Positions 25,723 through 34,843 of a stretch of DNA of 64,000 bases are shown in pieces. The position numbers and the translations under genes are program-made. The stretch lies in NCBI GenBank assembly GCA_964439955.1, contig CAYTPX010000005.1, positions 1 to 64,000 on the forward strand, in the 5' to 3' direction. How positions within the stretch are numbered: position 1 is the stretch's first letter; each line of letters starts with the position of its first letter. The stretch comes from UBA1794 sp964439955. GTDB taxonomy: Bacteria > Bacteroidota > Bacteroidia > Bacteroidales > Bacteroidaceae. The notes under the pieces were generated by a model. The model searched no databases. It was not told the origin of the DNA and saw only the letters and a program-made list of their open reading frames with translations.

Positions 25723-26794
25723 GAATATGCCTCCTCGTCCTACGGATATGTGCATCATCACCACTTACCGGTGTCCGATGCATTGCAAGATGTGCAATAT
25801 CTGGCAGCATCCCACGGAAAAGAGCCGTGAGCTGGCGCCTGCGGAATTGGAGATTTTGCCTTCCGTGAAATTTATTAACCTGACCGGCGGGGAACCCTTT
25901 ATAAGGGAGGATTTGGCGGAAATCGTGGAGGTCTGTTTCCGCAAGTCCCCGCGGGTGGTTATTTCGACTTCAGGATGGTTCGAGGAGCGGGTCATAGACT
26001 TGGCCAAGCGTTTCCCCCGTATCGGGATACGAATCAGCATAGAGGGGCTTTCTTGCAAGAACGACGAGCTCCGTGGGCGTCCGGGCGGTTTCGACCGGGG
26101 CTTGCGCGTGTTGTTGAGGTTGCGGGAAATGGGCGTGAAGGATATTGGTTTCGGATGCACGGTGTCCAACAATAATTCGGAAGACATGCTTTCCCTCTAC
26201 CGCCTCTCCAAGGCTTTGGGCATGGAGTTTGCCACGGCGGCTTTCCATAATTCCTACTATTTCCATAAATACGATAACGCGATTACGGAAAAGAACGTTG
26301 TGTGCGGGAATTTTGCCAAGCTAATCGAAATGCAGCTCAAGGAAAAACACCCGAAATCGTGGTTTCGTGCATTTTTCAACATGGGCCTGATCAATTATAT
26401 CGAAGGAAACCGCCGGATGTTGCCGTGCGAAGCCGGGTTGGTGAACTTTTTTGTCGAGCCTTATGGCGACGTTTTTCCCTGCAACGGGCTGGAGAAGAAG
26501 TATTGGAAGCTGAGCATGGGCAATATCCGGGAAGTTTCCGATTTCCGCGAGATATGGGAAGGGGAACGGGCGGCGGAAGTGCGCCGTTTGGTGCGCCAGT
26601 GCCCTAAGAATTGTTGGATGGTAGGCACGGTCTCGCCCGTAATGAAGAAATATATCAGGTATCCGCTTGAATGGGTGCTCCGCAATAAATGGAACAGTTT
26701 GCGCGGTCGTCCGGTTTGTCTGGACAAGAGATGGTATGACGTAGGGCAGGATCCCCGCCAAGGCGATTTGTGCCCGCGGGATGCGAAGCCATGA
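25709..26794 (+). CDS. Radical SAM protein with SPASM-like C-terminus
   Basis: A 361-residue radical SAM enzyme in the polysaccharide run. CPMHCKMC near residue 22 is the CxxxCxxC cluster motif, and NLTGGEPF is the SAM-binding GGE. The C-terminal part has further cysteines (LPCEAG, FPCNGLE, QCPKNC), consistent with an auxiliary iron-sulfur cluster. Its substrate is unknown; a role in modifying a sugar or carrier lipid is inferred only from neighbours. It overlaps the GT4 upstream, and a second GT4 follows. An ATG at 25727 is an alternative start. Confidence 0.83.
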   Translation: MKGNKNMPPRPTDMCIITTYRCPMHCKMCNIWQHPTEKSRELAPAELEILPSVKFINLTGGEPFIREDLAEIVEVCFRKSPRVVISTSGWFEERVIDLAKRFPRIGIRISIEGLSCKNDELRGRPGGFDRGLRVLLRLREMGVKDIGFGCTVSNNNSEDMLSLYRLSKALGMEFATAAFHNSYYFHKYDNAITEKNVVCGNFAKLIEMQLKEKHPKSWFRAFFNMGLINYIEGNRRMLPCEAGLVNFFVEPYGDVFPCNGLEKKYWKLSMGNIREVSDFREIWEGERAAEVRRLVRQCPKNCWMVGTVSPVMKKYIRYPLEWVLRNKWNSLRGRPVCLDKRWYDVGQDPRQGDLCPRDAKP

Positions 26795-26802
26795 GGAGAT
26801 GG

Positions 26803-26862
26803 AGGAAAGCCCTTTGCCTTTCCGGGAAAAGCCTGATGCCTTTCCGGGAGAAGCGCCAAGGG
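26803..26862. repeat. Dispersed dyad repeat, array F
   Basis: Two clean 22-base units, GGAAAGCCC..CTTTCCGG and GAAAAGCCTG..CTTTCCGG, plus a GAGAAGCGCC half unit. They lie between the radical SAM stop and the next glycosyltransferase start. The reading frame stays open through them, which makes the longer start at 26781 look deceptively plausible. Confidence 0.6.
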
Positions 26863-26885
26863 AGATGAAGAAAGGAACAGGACCT

Positions 26886-28025
26886 ATGAAAGTCGTCGTG
26901 ATAGGGACCCGTGGTATTCCTCGCATACAGGGAGGCGTCGAGACGCACTGCGAGGAGCTTTACCCGCGCCTTGTGGAAAAAGGCTGCGAGGTAGTCGTCG
27001 TGCGGCGCAGTTGTTACGTGCGGCCGGACAACCGGATGGAGGAATACCGCGGGGTGAAGTTGCACGACCTTTACGCGCCCCGGAAGAAATCGCTGGAAGC
27101 CATTGTCCATTCATTCCTTGCAGTCTGCTACGCCCGCAAGGTTCACGCCGATGTGTTGCATTGCCATGCTGTCGGGCCTTCCTTGGTCGTCCCGTTTGCG
27201 CGGCTGTTGGGGCTGAAAGTGGTGATGACCCACCACGGTCCCGACTACGACCGGAAGAAATGGGGCTTTATGGCTCGTTTTGCCTTGCGGCTCGGCGAGC
27301 GTTGGGGAGTGCGTTTTGCCAACCGGGTCATTGTCATTTCTGCATTGATCCGGGACATGCTGGAAAAGAAATACCACCGCTGCGATACGGCCTTGATTTA
27401 CAACGGGGCTTCTCGCCCGGTCTTGGCAGAAGGTACGGGCTATGTACGCAGTTTAGGCTTGGAGCCGGGGCGTTATGTCGTAGCTTTGGGGCGTTTCGTG
27501 GAAGAAAAAGGTTTCGACCTGCTTATCCGGGCTTTCTCGGCTTACGAGAAGGGCTTGGCGGCGGGCAAGGGCGCGTCGGAAAAACAACAGTATCGTTTGG
27601 TGATAGCCGGCGCTGCCGACCACAAAAGTGCGTATGCCGCATCCCTGCGCCGCTTGGCGGAGGAGAATGGCGTGGTGCTGGCTGGATTCTTGCGTGGCTC
27701 ACGGCTGAACGAACTGATGACCCATGCGGCCCTGTTCGTGCTTCCCTCTTTCCATGAAGGACTGCCCATTTCTTTGCTGGAAGCCATGAGTTACCGTTTG
27801 CCGGTACTCGTGAGTGATATCCCGGCGAACCGTGAGGTCGGTCTTCCGGTTGAAGATTATTTCCCATGTGGTGACGAAACGGCGCTGGAGAAGGCCTTGT
27901 CCGGGAAATTACGTGACGGGGCGGTGGGTAGGAAGGACTATGATTTGTCGCTGTATGACTGGGATTACATTGCGGGTCAGGTGTACCAAGTCTATGAAAG
28001 TTTGTGCAGGGAGGGAGCGGGATGA
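26886..28025 (+). CDS. Family 4 glycosyltransferase
   Basis: A GT-B transferase of about 379 residues for polysaccharide assembly. It opens with VVVIGTRGIPRIQGGVE, a hallmark of a GT4 subgroup, has THHGPDYDRKKWG in the acceptor domain, and ends with SFHEGLPISLLEAMS containing the donor-binding Glu pair. The start at 26886 is chosen because the sequence before it is repeat array F. Its stop overlaps the start of the sugar transferase gene (ATGA). Confidence 0.87.
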   Translation: MKVVVIGTRGIPRIQGGVETHCEELYPRLVEKGCEVVVVRRSCYVRPDNRMEEYRGVKLHDLYAPRKKSLEAIVHSFLAVCYARKVHADVLHCHAVGPSLVVPFARLLGLKVVMTHHGPDYDRKKWGFMARFALRLGERWGVRFANRVIVISALIRDMLEKKYHRCDTALIYNGASRPVLAEGTGYVRSLGLEPGRYVVALGRFVEEKGFDLLIRAFSAYEKGLAAGKGASEKQQYRLVIAGAADHKSAYAASLRRLAEENGVVLAGFLRGSRLNELMTHAALFVLPSFHEGLPISLLEAMSYRLPVLVSDIPANREVGLPVEDYFPCGDETALEKALSGKLRDGAVGRKDYDLSLYDWDYIAGQVYQVYESLCREGAG

Positions 28026-29428
28026 AGCAGAAGACACGTTATTCGAAGTTCCTTTCCCCGATTCTTGCGGTGGGCGATTTTGTTGTCTTGAACCTTACGT
28101 TTCTCGTCGCTTTCGCCGTGTTCCGTGATGACCTTGATTTTTCGGTTGTCCGCAGTTTCGGGTTGCTCCTTTTCTTGCTCAACCTGTCGTTTGTCCCAGC
28201 CCGTTTGCTGCTCAGCCTTTCCGTCCATCAGAATATCCTCTTTGCCGACGAGATAATCCGCCGCACGTTTTATTTGGTGTTGCTCCACATGGTGTTGTTT
28301 TTTGCGGCACTCGCCATGTTCCAAGTTGAAGATGTCTCCCGTTTGTTCATCCTTTTGTTGTTTGGTGCCCTTTCGCTCACCCTTTCCGCTTGGCGTTTGG
28401 CCTACCGCTTCGCCCTCCGGCGTTACCGGCGGAAGGGGTTCAACTATAAGAATGTCGTAATCTTGGGGATGGGGCGGAGTGCCGAGGCCTTATACCGGGA
28501 GATGGTTGGCGATGCGGGCTACGGTTATCGGGTTTTAGGCTTCTTTTCCGACCATCCCCTTCCTCCGGGCATGAAAAAGAAGGGCTTCCATTATTTAGGG
28601 AAGATAGGCGATGCGTTGGATTTCTTAGCGGTTTCCCCGGTCGATGAGGTATATTGCGCTTATTCCGACATGAAAAAGCAGAAAATACGCGCTATTATCA
28701 CATATTGCGAGAAGAACTGCATCCGTTTTTTCATGGTTCCGCTTATGAGGGACATAGTCCCGAAGCAGTACGAACTGGGCACGTTGGGAAAAGTCCCGGT
28801 ACTTTCCCTGCACAACGAGCCGCTCCAGCTTTTGCAGAACCGTATAGTCAAGCGGGCTTTCGACATCGTTTTCTCTTTGCTGGTATTGGTTTTTATATTT
28901 CCTCTCTTCTTCGTTGTCGTAGCCCCGTTGATAAAACTTTCATCCCGAGGCCCTATTTTCTTTGGGCAGCGGCGCAATGGCGAAATGGGCAGCGTGTTCA
29001 TTTGTTATAAGTTCCGAAGTATGGTAATGAACTCGGATAGCGATAAGAAGCAGACCGTGCGGGATGATCCCCGGAAGACGTGGATTGGGAATATCATCCG
29101 CAAGACGAGCATCGATGAACTGCCCCAATTCTACAATGTCTTGCGGGGTGACATGTCGGTCGTAGGCCCCCGTCCCCACATGTTGGAGCATACGCGGATT
29201 TATTCGGAGCTGGTTGATAAATATATGCTGCGCCATCTGGTGAAACCAGGGATTACCGGTTGGGCGCAGATTCACGGTTTGCGGGGAGAGATTCGCGATG
29301 TGGACTTTATGCGCAGGCGTGTTGAGGCCGATGTCTGGTACATTGAGCATTGGTCCTTCTTCCTTGATTTGAAAATCATTTATAAAACGTTCGTCGGAGC
29401 CATTTTCGGGGACAAAAACGCTATATAA
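28022..29428 (+). CDS. Undecaprenyl-phosphate sugar-phosphate transferase (initiating transferase)
   Basis: It begins polysaccharide repeat units by moving a sugar phosphate onto undecaprenyl phosphate. The 468 residues have four N-terminal membrane segments (about 10-130), a CoA-binding-like Rossmann region with VVILGMGRSAEALY, a further membrane helix near 285-305, and the catalytic domain with FVVVAPLIKLSSRGPIFFGQ, KFRSM and DELPQFYNVLRGDMSVVGPRP. This is the polyprenyl glycosylphosphotransferase (WcaJ/WbaP-like) pattern. It is translationally coupled to the preceding GT4. Confidence 0.92.
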   Translation: MKQKTRYSKFLSPILAVGDFVVLNLTFLVAFAVFRDDLDFSVVRSFGLLLFLLNLSFVPARLLLSLSVHQNILFADEIIRRTFYLVLLHMVLFFAALAMFQVEDVSRLFILLLFGALSLTLSAWRLAYRFALRRYRRKGFNYKNVVILGMGRSAEALYREMVGDAGYGYRVLGFFSDHPLPPGMKKKGFHYLGKIGDALDFLAVSPVDEVYCAYSDMKKQKIRAIITYCEKNCIRFFMVPLMRDIVPKQYELGTLGKVPVLSLHNEPLQLLQNRIVKRAFDIVFSLLVLVFIFPLFFVVVAPLIKLSSRGPIFFGQRRNGEMGSVFICYKFRSMVMNSDSDKKQTVRDDPRKTWIGNIIRKTSIDELPQFYNVLRGDMSVVGPRPHMLEHTRIYSELVDKYMLRHLVKPGITGWAQIHGLRGEIRDVDFMRRRVEADVWYIEHWSFFLDLKIIYKTFVGAIFGDKNAI

Positions 29429-29438
29429 CCATAGACTT

Positions 29439-30914
29439 ATGAGCAAGGGTTGGTGGACATTCCTTTTGGGCTTTTTCCCAATCTGCCTGGGCGCGCAGGA
29501 AAAAGGGTTGCATGAATTTATGGAAATCGGCACGACGCTCCATTCGGGCGACAATACCCCTTTGTGGCAAAACGCGTTGCAACATGGGCTTTCTTCCTTG
29601 GACAACAACGGATATGTGCGGGGCGCCGTTTCCTATCGCGATACGCTCGGGCGGCATTGGAGTTGGGCCGCAGGCATTGACTTGGCCGCGTGCGTGGGGA
29701 TGGACGCCGCTTTTGTCGTACAGCAGGCTTATGCCGATTTGGCGTGGAAGTGTTTCGACCTTTCGGTGGGCAGCAAGGAGTTGACTTCCCCGTTCCTGAA
29801 TCCAGAATTGAGCAGCGGCGGCCTGGTATGGAGCGGCAATGCACGCCCGATTCCCCAAGTGCGTGCCGGGATATTCGACTATATCCCTGTCTTCCGCTCT
29901 TCGTGGTTTTTCATCCGGGGCGAGCTTTCCTACGGGTGGTGGACGGATTCGCGTTATTTGGCCGACGTTTCCGAGGGAATCCGTTGGTACACGGAGAAAA
30001 TCAAATACCACCATAAGGAGGTCGATTTCCGCTTCGGCAAGAAAGATGGCGCTTGGCAGTTTGATGCCGCCTACCGCCTGGACGCCCAGTTCGGGGGCTA
30101 TATGAGGAACCACCCGCTCCAAGAGTGGTATCCCGACAGGCTGGACCTTGGAAACGGCTTGAAGGATTACTGGAAAGCCTTCATTCCCGGGAAGGGCGAC
30201 GGCGGGGGAGGCCTTGAAGGGGAGCGCATTGCCCGCCAAGGGAATTTCCTCGGGTCCGAGTTCCTGCGGCTCATGTACAAGGCCAAGAAGTACCGTTTGT
30301 CCGTTTACTTGGAGAATTTCTTCGACGATTTCTCCGGAATGGGAAAATTGAATGGCTTCGACGGCCTATGGGGGCTGGAGTATGAATCGGCCGCGCCGCG
30401 GGCTTTGCTGAAAGGGCTTGTCTTCGAGTATTACCAGACCACGGACCAGAGCGGCCCGCTGCACGGTTCTGACGCGGAAGGGGCAGGAAAGACCGGCGGT
30501 GCCGACGATTATTATAACAACTATCTCTACCAAGGGTGGACCCATTGGGGGCAAGCGATGGGGAATCCCCTGATCCCGTCGCCAATCTATTTCACCGACG
30601 AAGTCGTACAGAGCATCTGGGGCAAGGGATACATGGGTTTTCCTTACAACCGTGTCCGGGCTTTCTTCCTCGGCCTCCATGGCGACTTGGCTCCGGGCTG
30701 GCGCTACCGCCTGAAATGCTCGGCGAGCCGCACGTGGGGCACCCCGTTGTCTCCCATATTGGAGCCGCTTGACAACGTGTCTGGCTTCATCGAGGCGCAA
30801 TACACGCCGGCTTTTTGGCCGGGGGTGCGTATCGTTTCCTCCATTTCGTTCGACTCGGGGGAAATCTATGGCGACAACTTTGGCTGGCAGCTGAAGGTGC
30901 GTAAGAGTTTTTAG
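29439..30914 (+). CDS. Wzi-like capsule assembly outer-membrane protein
   Basis: A 491-residue exported protein with a signal peptide (about 1-19, ending LGAQ) and many short amphipathic strands, resembling the Wzi-type capsule assembly beta-barrels common in Bacteroidota capsule loci. It would anchor or organise polysaccharide at the outer membrane. It follows the initiating transferase by 10 bases. The family call rests on the overall pattern and context rather than on a short diagnostic motif. Confidence 0.75.
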   Translation: MSKGWWTFLLGFFPICLGAQEKGLHEFMEIGTTLHSGDNTPLWQNALQHGLSSLDNNGYVRGAVSYRDTLGRHWSWAAGIDLAACVGMDAAFVVQQAYADLAWKCFDLSVGSKELTSPFLNPELSSGGLVWSGNARPIPQVRAGIFDYIPVFRSSWFFIRGELSYGWWTDSRYLADVSEGIRWYTEKIKYHHKEVDFRFGKKDGAWQFDAAYRLDAQFGGYMRNHPLQEWYPDRLDLGNGLKDYWKAFIPGKGDGGGGLEGERIARQGNFLGSEFLRLMYKAKKYRLSVYLENFFDDFSGMGKLNGFDGLWGLEYESAAPRALLKGLVFEYYQTTDQSGPLHGSDAEGAGKTGGADDYYNNYLYQGWTHWGQAMGNPLIPSPIYFTDEVVQSIWGKGYMGFPYNRVRAFFLGLHGDLAPGWRYRLKCSASRTWGTPLSPILEPLDNVSGFIEAQYTPAFWPGVRIVSSISFDSGEIYGDNFGWQLKVRKSF

Positions 30915-30950
30915 TAGGATAACTTCATAAATCATAGAAAGGGAAAAATC

Positions 30951-31499
30951 GTGGATTACATTCAGACGGAAATCGACGGCGTATGGATTATCGAGCCGAA
31001 GGTCTTCACCGACCCGCGCGGGTATTTCATGGAGTCGTTCAAGAAAGAGGAGTTTGAGGCAAACATCGGCAAGGTGGATTTCGTGCAGGACAACGAGTCG
31101 AAGTCTTCTTTTGGGGTATTGCGGGGGCTTCACTACCAGAAAGGCGCCTACAGCCAAGCCAAGCTGGTGCGTGTCATCATGGGGAAAGTGTTGGATGTGG
31201 CGGTGGATTTGCGTAAATCCTCACCGACTTTTGGCCGCTACGTCAGCGTGGAGTTGAGCGGGGAGAACAAGCGCCAGTTTTTCATCCCCCGAGGCTTTGC
31301 CCACGGTTTCGTGGTTTTGAGCGAAGAGGCTATATTCACGTACAAGGTGGATAACGTCTACGCCCCGCAGGCCGAGGCTTCCATCGTCTACAACGACGCC
31401 ACGCTCGACATCGACTGGCCTTTGGCGCCCCAGCAGTTGCTCCTTTCGCCGAAGGACACGGACGGGAAGAGCTTTGCCGAGGCCGATTATTTCGATTGA
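30951..31499 (+). CDS. rfbC: dTDP-4-dehydrorhamnose 3,5-epimerase family protein
   Basis: A cupin-fold epimerase in dTDP-rhamnose synthesis. Typical blocks are present: FTDPRGYFMESF, QDNESKSSFGVLRGLHYQ (catalytic His), KLVRVIMGKVLDVAVDLR and FIPRGFAHGFVVLS. The start is GTG. At 182 residues it is complete. rfbA, rfbB and rfbD are not in the window, so either they are elsewhere or this is a 3- or 5-epimerase for another sugar. It closes the polysaccharide run and is followed by a terminator. Confidence 0.9.
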   Translation: MDYIQTEIDGVWIIEPKVFTDPRGYFMESFKKEEFEANIGKVDFVQDNESKSSFGVLRGLHYQKGAYSQAKLVRVIMGKVLDVAVDLRKSSPTFGRYVSVELSGENKRQFFIPRGFAHGFVVLSEEAIFTYKVDNVYAPQAEASIVYNDATLDIDWPLAPQQLLLSPKDTDGKSFAEADYFD

Positions 31500-31528
31500 C
31501 CTTGCGCCCCTTGGCGTGCGTTCTGCCG

Positions 31529-31565
31529 TGCCGGCTGCCCCCGGGAGGTGTCGGCATGTTTTTTT
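31529..31565 (+). terminator. Terminator after rfbC
   Basis: An imperfect GC-rich hairpin (TGCCGG ... TCGGCA, 31529-31556) followed by seven T bases. Confidence 0.55.
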
Positions 31566-31575
31566 GCGCCGTCTT

Positions 31576-31655
31576 GTCCGGAAAGCCCAAGGCTTTTCTG
31601 CAAAAGCGCCCCGTGCCTTTCCCGGAAGCCCCGCTTCTTTTCCCCGTTTCCGGCA
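31576..31655. repeat. Dispersed dyad repeat, array G
   Basis: Three units of 22-23 bases (CCGGAAAGCCC..TTTTCTG, CAAAAGCGCC..CTTTCCC, GGAAGCCCC..TTTTCCCC). They lie between the rfbC terminator and a -7 box (TATTTTTG, 31702-31709) upstream of cysQ. Nothing else is seen in the 31500-31809 gap. Confidence 0.6.
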
Positions 31656-31809
31656 GTGGGATTAGGGTGGAGTGGAAAGGCCGTTGGCATGGAAGGGGAG
31701 TTATTTTTGCCTAAAAAAGCGGTGAAAGGCCAAAAGGGACATAAAAAATGCGGATCAGACTATCCCGTTTTCATGGAAATGCCGTTACTTTACGTTTAAT
31801 TTGTGGACT

Positions 31810-32622
31810 ATGGATGAAAAAATAGTATGCCGCGCGATCCATGCTGCATGGGCGGCAGGGGTGGAAATCATGGGAATATATGCCGGTTCGGATGCGGGCT
31901 TCGAGACCGAGAGCAAGGCCGATGGCTCACCGCTTACCCGGGCTGACCGGGCCGCGAACCGGGCTATCATGGAATGCTTGGGAGGGGGCGTGCCCGTCTT
32001 GAGCGAGGAGGGCAAGTCCATCCCCTATGGCGAACGGAAGGATTGGCGGGAGTTTTATATGGTAGACCCGCTGGACGGGACGAAAGAGTTCATCAAGCGG
32101 AACGGCGAGTTTACCGTGAATATCGCTTATGTGCGCGATGGCGTGCCCGAAGCGGGGGTGGTTTATGCCCCGGCACGTGGCGTATGTTACTTCGGCTTGT
32201 ATGGCCGGGGGGCATACCGCATGTCCCTTTCCTCCGAACCGCGCGCCGACGAAACGTTTGCCCGGCTGGCCGCACGCTCCGAGCCCTTGCCGCTCGCGCG
32301 CGCCGGGGAAAGGGACAAGTTCGTGGTCGTGGCTTCCCGTTCCCATTTGTCGCAGGCCACGGCGGACTACATCGCGGCCTTGCGCCGGGAGCACCGCGGG
32401 GCGGTGGAGAGCGTCACGATAGGCAGTTCGCTGAAGCTCTGCCTGGTGGCGGAAGGTACGGCCGACGTTTATCCCCGTTTTGCCCCGACGATGGAGTGGG
32501 ATACGGCCGCGGGTCATGCCGTAGTCCGTGCCGCAGGACGCGAAGTGGTGCAGGCGGTTACAGGTGAACCGTTGCGTTATAATAAAGAAGAATTGTTGAA
32601 TCCGGACTTTATAGCCCGATAG
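31810..32622 (+). CDS. cysQ: 3'(2'),5'-bisphosphate nucleotidase
   Basis: It hydrolyses PAP, the product left after PAPS-dependent sulfonation, to AMP. The 270 residues have the inositol-monophosphatase fold: SEEGK, the metal site DPLDGTKEF near residues 86-94 and WDTAAGHAV near 230. It heads the sulfate activation run, where removal of PAP would relieve inhibition of the sulfotransferase encoded at its end. The permease gene follows after 9 bases. Confidence 0.92.
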   Translation: MDEKIVCRAIHAAWAAGVEIMGIYAGSDAGFETESKADGSPLTRADRAANRAIMECLGGGVPVLSEEGKSIPYGERKDWREFYMVDPLDGTKEFIKRNGEFTVNIAYVRDGVPEAGVVYAPARGVCYFGLYGRGAYRMSLSSEPRADETFARLAARSEPLPLARAGERDKFVVVASRSHLSQATADYIAALRREHRGAVESVTIGSSLKLCLVAEGTADVYPRFAPTMEWDTAAGHAVVRAAGREVVQAVTGEPLRYNKEELLNPDFIAR

Positions 32623-32631
32623 CTTTTGGAA

Positions 32632-34188
32632 ATGACTGAGATAATCATCGTAATCCTTGCCTTGGTATGGATGCTTGCCGCTTTGGTACGCGACCGGATG
32701 CGCCCGGGCATGATCCTGTTTTCCGTGGTCGTGTTTTTCATGTGCTGCGGCATCCTTTCACCCAAAGAACTGCTGGAAGGATTCAGCAACAAGGGAATGA
32801 TGACCGTGGCCCTGCTCTTCTTGGTGAGCGAGGGGGTGCGCCAGTCGGGTTGCCTTGCCCCGATTATCCGCAAAGTGCTGCCTACGGGGAGAACCACGGT
32901 GGTCAAGGCGCAGTTGCGCATGCTCCCCTTGGTGGCGTTCATTTCCGCCTTTTTGAATAATACCCCCGTTGTGGTCATTTTTGCCCCCATTGTCAAGCGT
33001 TGGGCCAAGTCGGCCGGCTTGCCGGCTACGAAGTTCTTGATACCGCTGTCGTATGTAACGATACTTGGCGGCTTGTGTACGCTCATCGGCACTTCGACCA
33101 ATCTGGTGGTGCATGGCATGATGATTGATGCGGGCTATGAGGGACTGGGCATGTTTGAGCTGACTTGGATCGGTTTGCCCATCACCGTGGTGGGAATCCT
33201 CTACATCCTTTTGGCCTCCAAGCGCCTCTTGCCCAATGAACGCAAGGACTTGAGGCTTGAGGACGGCGAGGGCGAGCAAGACGAGAGCCTGCATCCGCTG
33301 GAAGTCGTCATCGGCCCGCGTTTCCCGGGCATCGGCCGCCGGTTGCGCGACTTCGACTTTAAGCGGCATTACGGGGCTGAAGTGCGCGAAGTAAAGCGGA
33401 GCGGCACTTCTTTCTCCGGCGATTTGTCGCGCATCCGCCTCTACGAAGGCGACACGCTGGTGCTCATGGCCGACGATTCGTTCATGAAAACTTGGGGTGA
33501 GTCGTCCGTCTTCCTGATGATAGCCAATGGCAAAGACCCGCAGCCCCAAGAGAACCGGAAGAAGAAGTTTTTCGTCTTGGCTTTGTTGGTGTTCATGATT
33601 GTCGGCGCGACAGTCGGCGAGTTGCCTTCCATGAAAGGGCTTGTCCCCGGCATTCGGCTGGACATGTTCTTCTTTGCGGCGGTAACGGTCGTCATCATGG
33701 CTTGGGCTCGCTTGTTCCCCGCACGTAAATATACGAAGTTCATCTCGTGGGACATCCTGATTACCATAGCCTGCGCCTTCGGAATCAGCAAGGCGATGAC
33801 CAATTCCGGCATGGCCGATTTTATTGCCGACTTCATCATCAGCCTGTGCCATGACCATGGGCCTTACGTGTTGCTCGCCGTTTTGTATGTCATCACCAAC
33901 ATTATAACCGAACTCATCACCAACAACGCCGCGGCGGCTTTGGCCTTTCCGCTGGCGCTTTCCATCGCGAACCAGCTGGGGGTAGACCCGATGCCGTTTT
34001 TCATCTTGGTTTGCGTCGCTTCGTCGGCCAGTTTCTCCACGCCCATAGGCTACCAGACCAATTTGATAGTGCAGGGTATCGGGAACTACAAGTTCACCGA
34101 CTTCGTGAAGGTGGGGCTTCCGATGAATTTGTTGCTGGCCCTTGTGTCCGTGTTGCTCATCCCGCAGATTTGGCCTTTCGAGATGTAG
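32632..34188 (+). CDS. SLC13/DASS-family anion permease with RCK-C domain, probable sulfate transporter
   Basis: An inner-membrane sodium-anion symporter-like protein of 518 residues. About eleven hydrophobic segments flank a cytoplasmic TrkA-C/RCK_C-like domain (about 220-290, with IRLYEGDTLVLMAD). NTPVVVIFAP and the C-terminal ITNNAAAALAFPLALS are the paired SNT-like motifs that bind sodium and anion. Its place between cysQ and cysC points to sulfate uptake. The ATG at 32632 is preferred to a TTG two codons earlier. Confidence 0.86.
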   Translation: MTEIIIVILALVWMLAALVRDRMRPGMILFSVVVFFMCCGILSPKELLEGFSNKGMMTVALLFLVSEGVRQSGCLAPIIRKVLPTGRTTVVKAQLRMLPLVAFISAFLNNTPVVVIFAPIVKRWAKSAGLPATKFLIPLSYVTILGGLCTLIGTSTNLVVHGMMIDAGYEGLGMFELTWIGLPITVVGILYILLASKRLLPNERKDLRLEDGEGEQDESLHPLEVVIGPRFPGIGRRLRDFDFKRHYGAEVREVKRSGTSFSGDLSRIRLYEGDTLVLMADDSFMKTWGESSVFLMIANGKDPQPQENRKKKFFVLALLVFMIVGATVGELPSMKGLVPGIRLDMFFFAAVTVVIMAWARLFPARKYTKFISWDILITIACAFGISKAMTNSGMADFIADFIISLCHDHGPYVLLAVLYVITNIITELITNNAAAALAFPLALSIANQLGVDPMPFFILVCVASSASFSTPIGYQTNLIVQGIGNYKFTDFVKVGLPMNLLLALVSVLLIPQIWPFEM

Positions 34189-34229
34189 TGGTGCGGGGTG
34201 TGTTCCATAAGAAAAGGAGGTAAGAAAAA

Positions 34230-34829
34230 ATGGAAAAACATATATATCCGGTATTCGACCGTATGGCATCCCGGGAGGATAAAGAGAGCCTTCTGGGGCA
34301 GCGTGGCTTGATGGTTTGGTTTACGGGCTTGAGCGGTTCGGGAAAGAGCACGTTGGCCATAGCCTTGGAGCAGGCCTTGCAGGAGCGGGGCTTGCTGTGC
34401 CGCATCTTGGATGGCGACAATATCCGTTGCGGTATCAATAAGAACTTGGGATTCTCGCCCGAAGACCGGGTGGAGAACATACGCCGCATAGCCGAGGTGG
34501 GCAAGTTGTTCGTGGAAACGGGTGTCATAACCCTGTCCGCCTTCATCAGCCCGCTCCGGGAGCTACGGGCGATGGCGGAGGAAATCATAGGGAAAGACGA
34601 TTTCATGGAGGTCTACGTCAGCACGCCGCTTGCGGAATGCGAACGGCGCGACGTGAAAGGGCTCTATGCCAAGGCGCGGCGCGGGGAAATACGCGACTTC
34701 ACCGGAATATCGGCTCCCTTCGAGCCGCCGGAAGCCCCGGCACTTTCGTTGAATACCGAGGCGCTTTCCGTGGAAAGTGCCGTGGAAATTTTGCTGGAGC
34801 AGGTGCTCCCCCGTGTGACTATGGAATAA
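34230..34829 (+). CDS. cysC: Adenylylsulfate kinase
   Basis: It phosphorylates APS to PAPS. The 199 residues contain the P-loop GLSGSGKST (33-41), DGDNIR (APS contact), FISPLRELR and the STPLAECERRDVKGLYAKAR region. A clear GGAGG lies 9 bases before the start. The permease gene lies upstream and cysD follows after 14 bases. Confidence 0.95.
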   Translation: MEKHIYPVFDRMASREDKESLLGQRGLMVWFTGLSGSGKSTLAIALEQALQERGLLCRILDGDNIRCGINKNLGFSPEDRVENIRRIAEVGKLFVETGVITLSAFISPLRELRAMAEEIIGKDDFMEVYVSTPLAECERRDVKGLYAKARRGEIRDFTGISAPFEPPEAPALSLNTEALSVESAVEILLEQVLPRVTME

Positions 34830-34843
34830 AACTGAACAAGAAG

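Noticed and set aside
34725..34800. A repeat array inside the 3' end of cysC
   Set aside because: The DNA resembles the repeat units, but the encoded C-terminus fits ordinary CysC proteins, so the likeness is probably chance.
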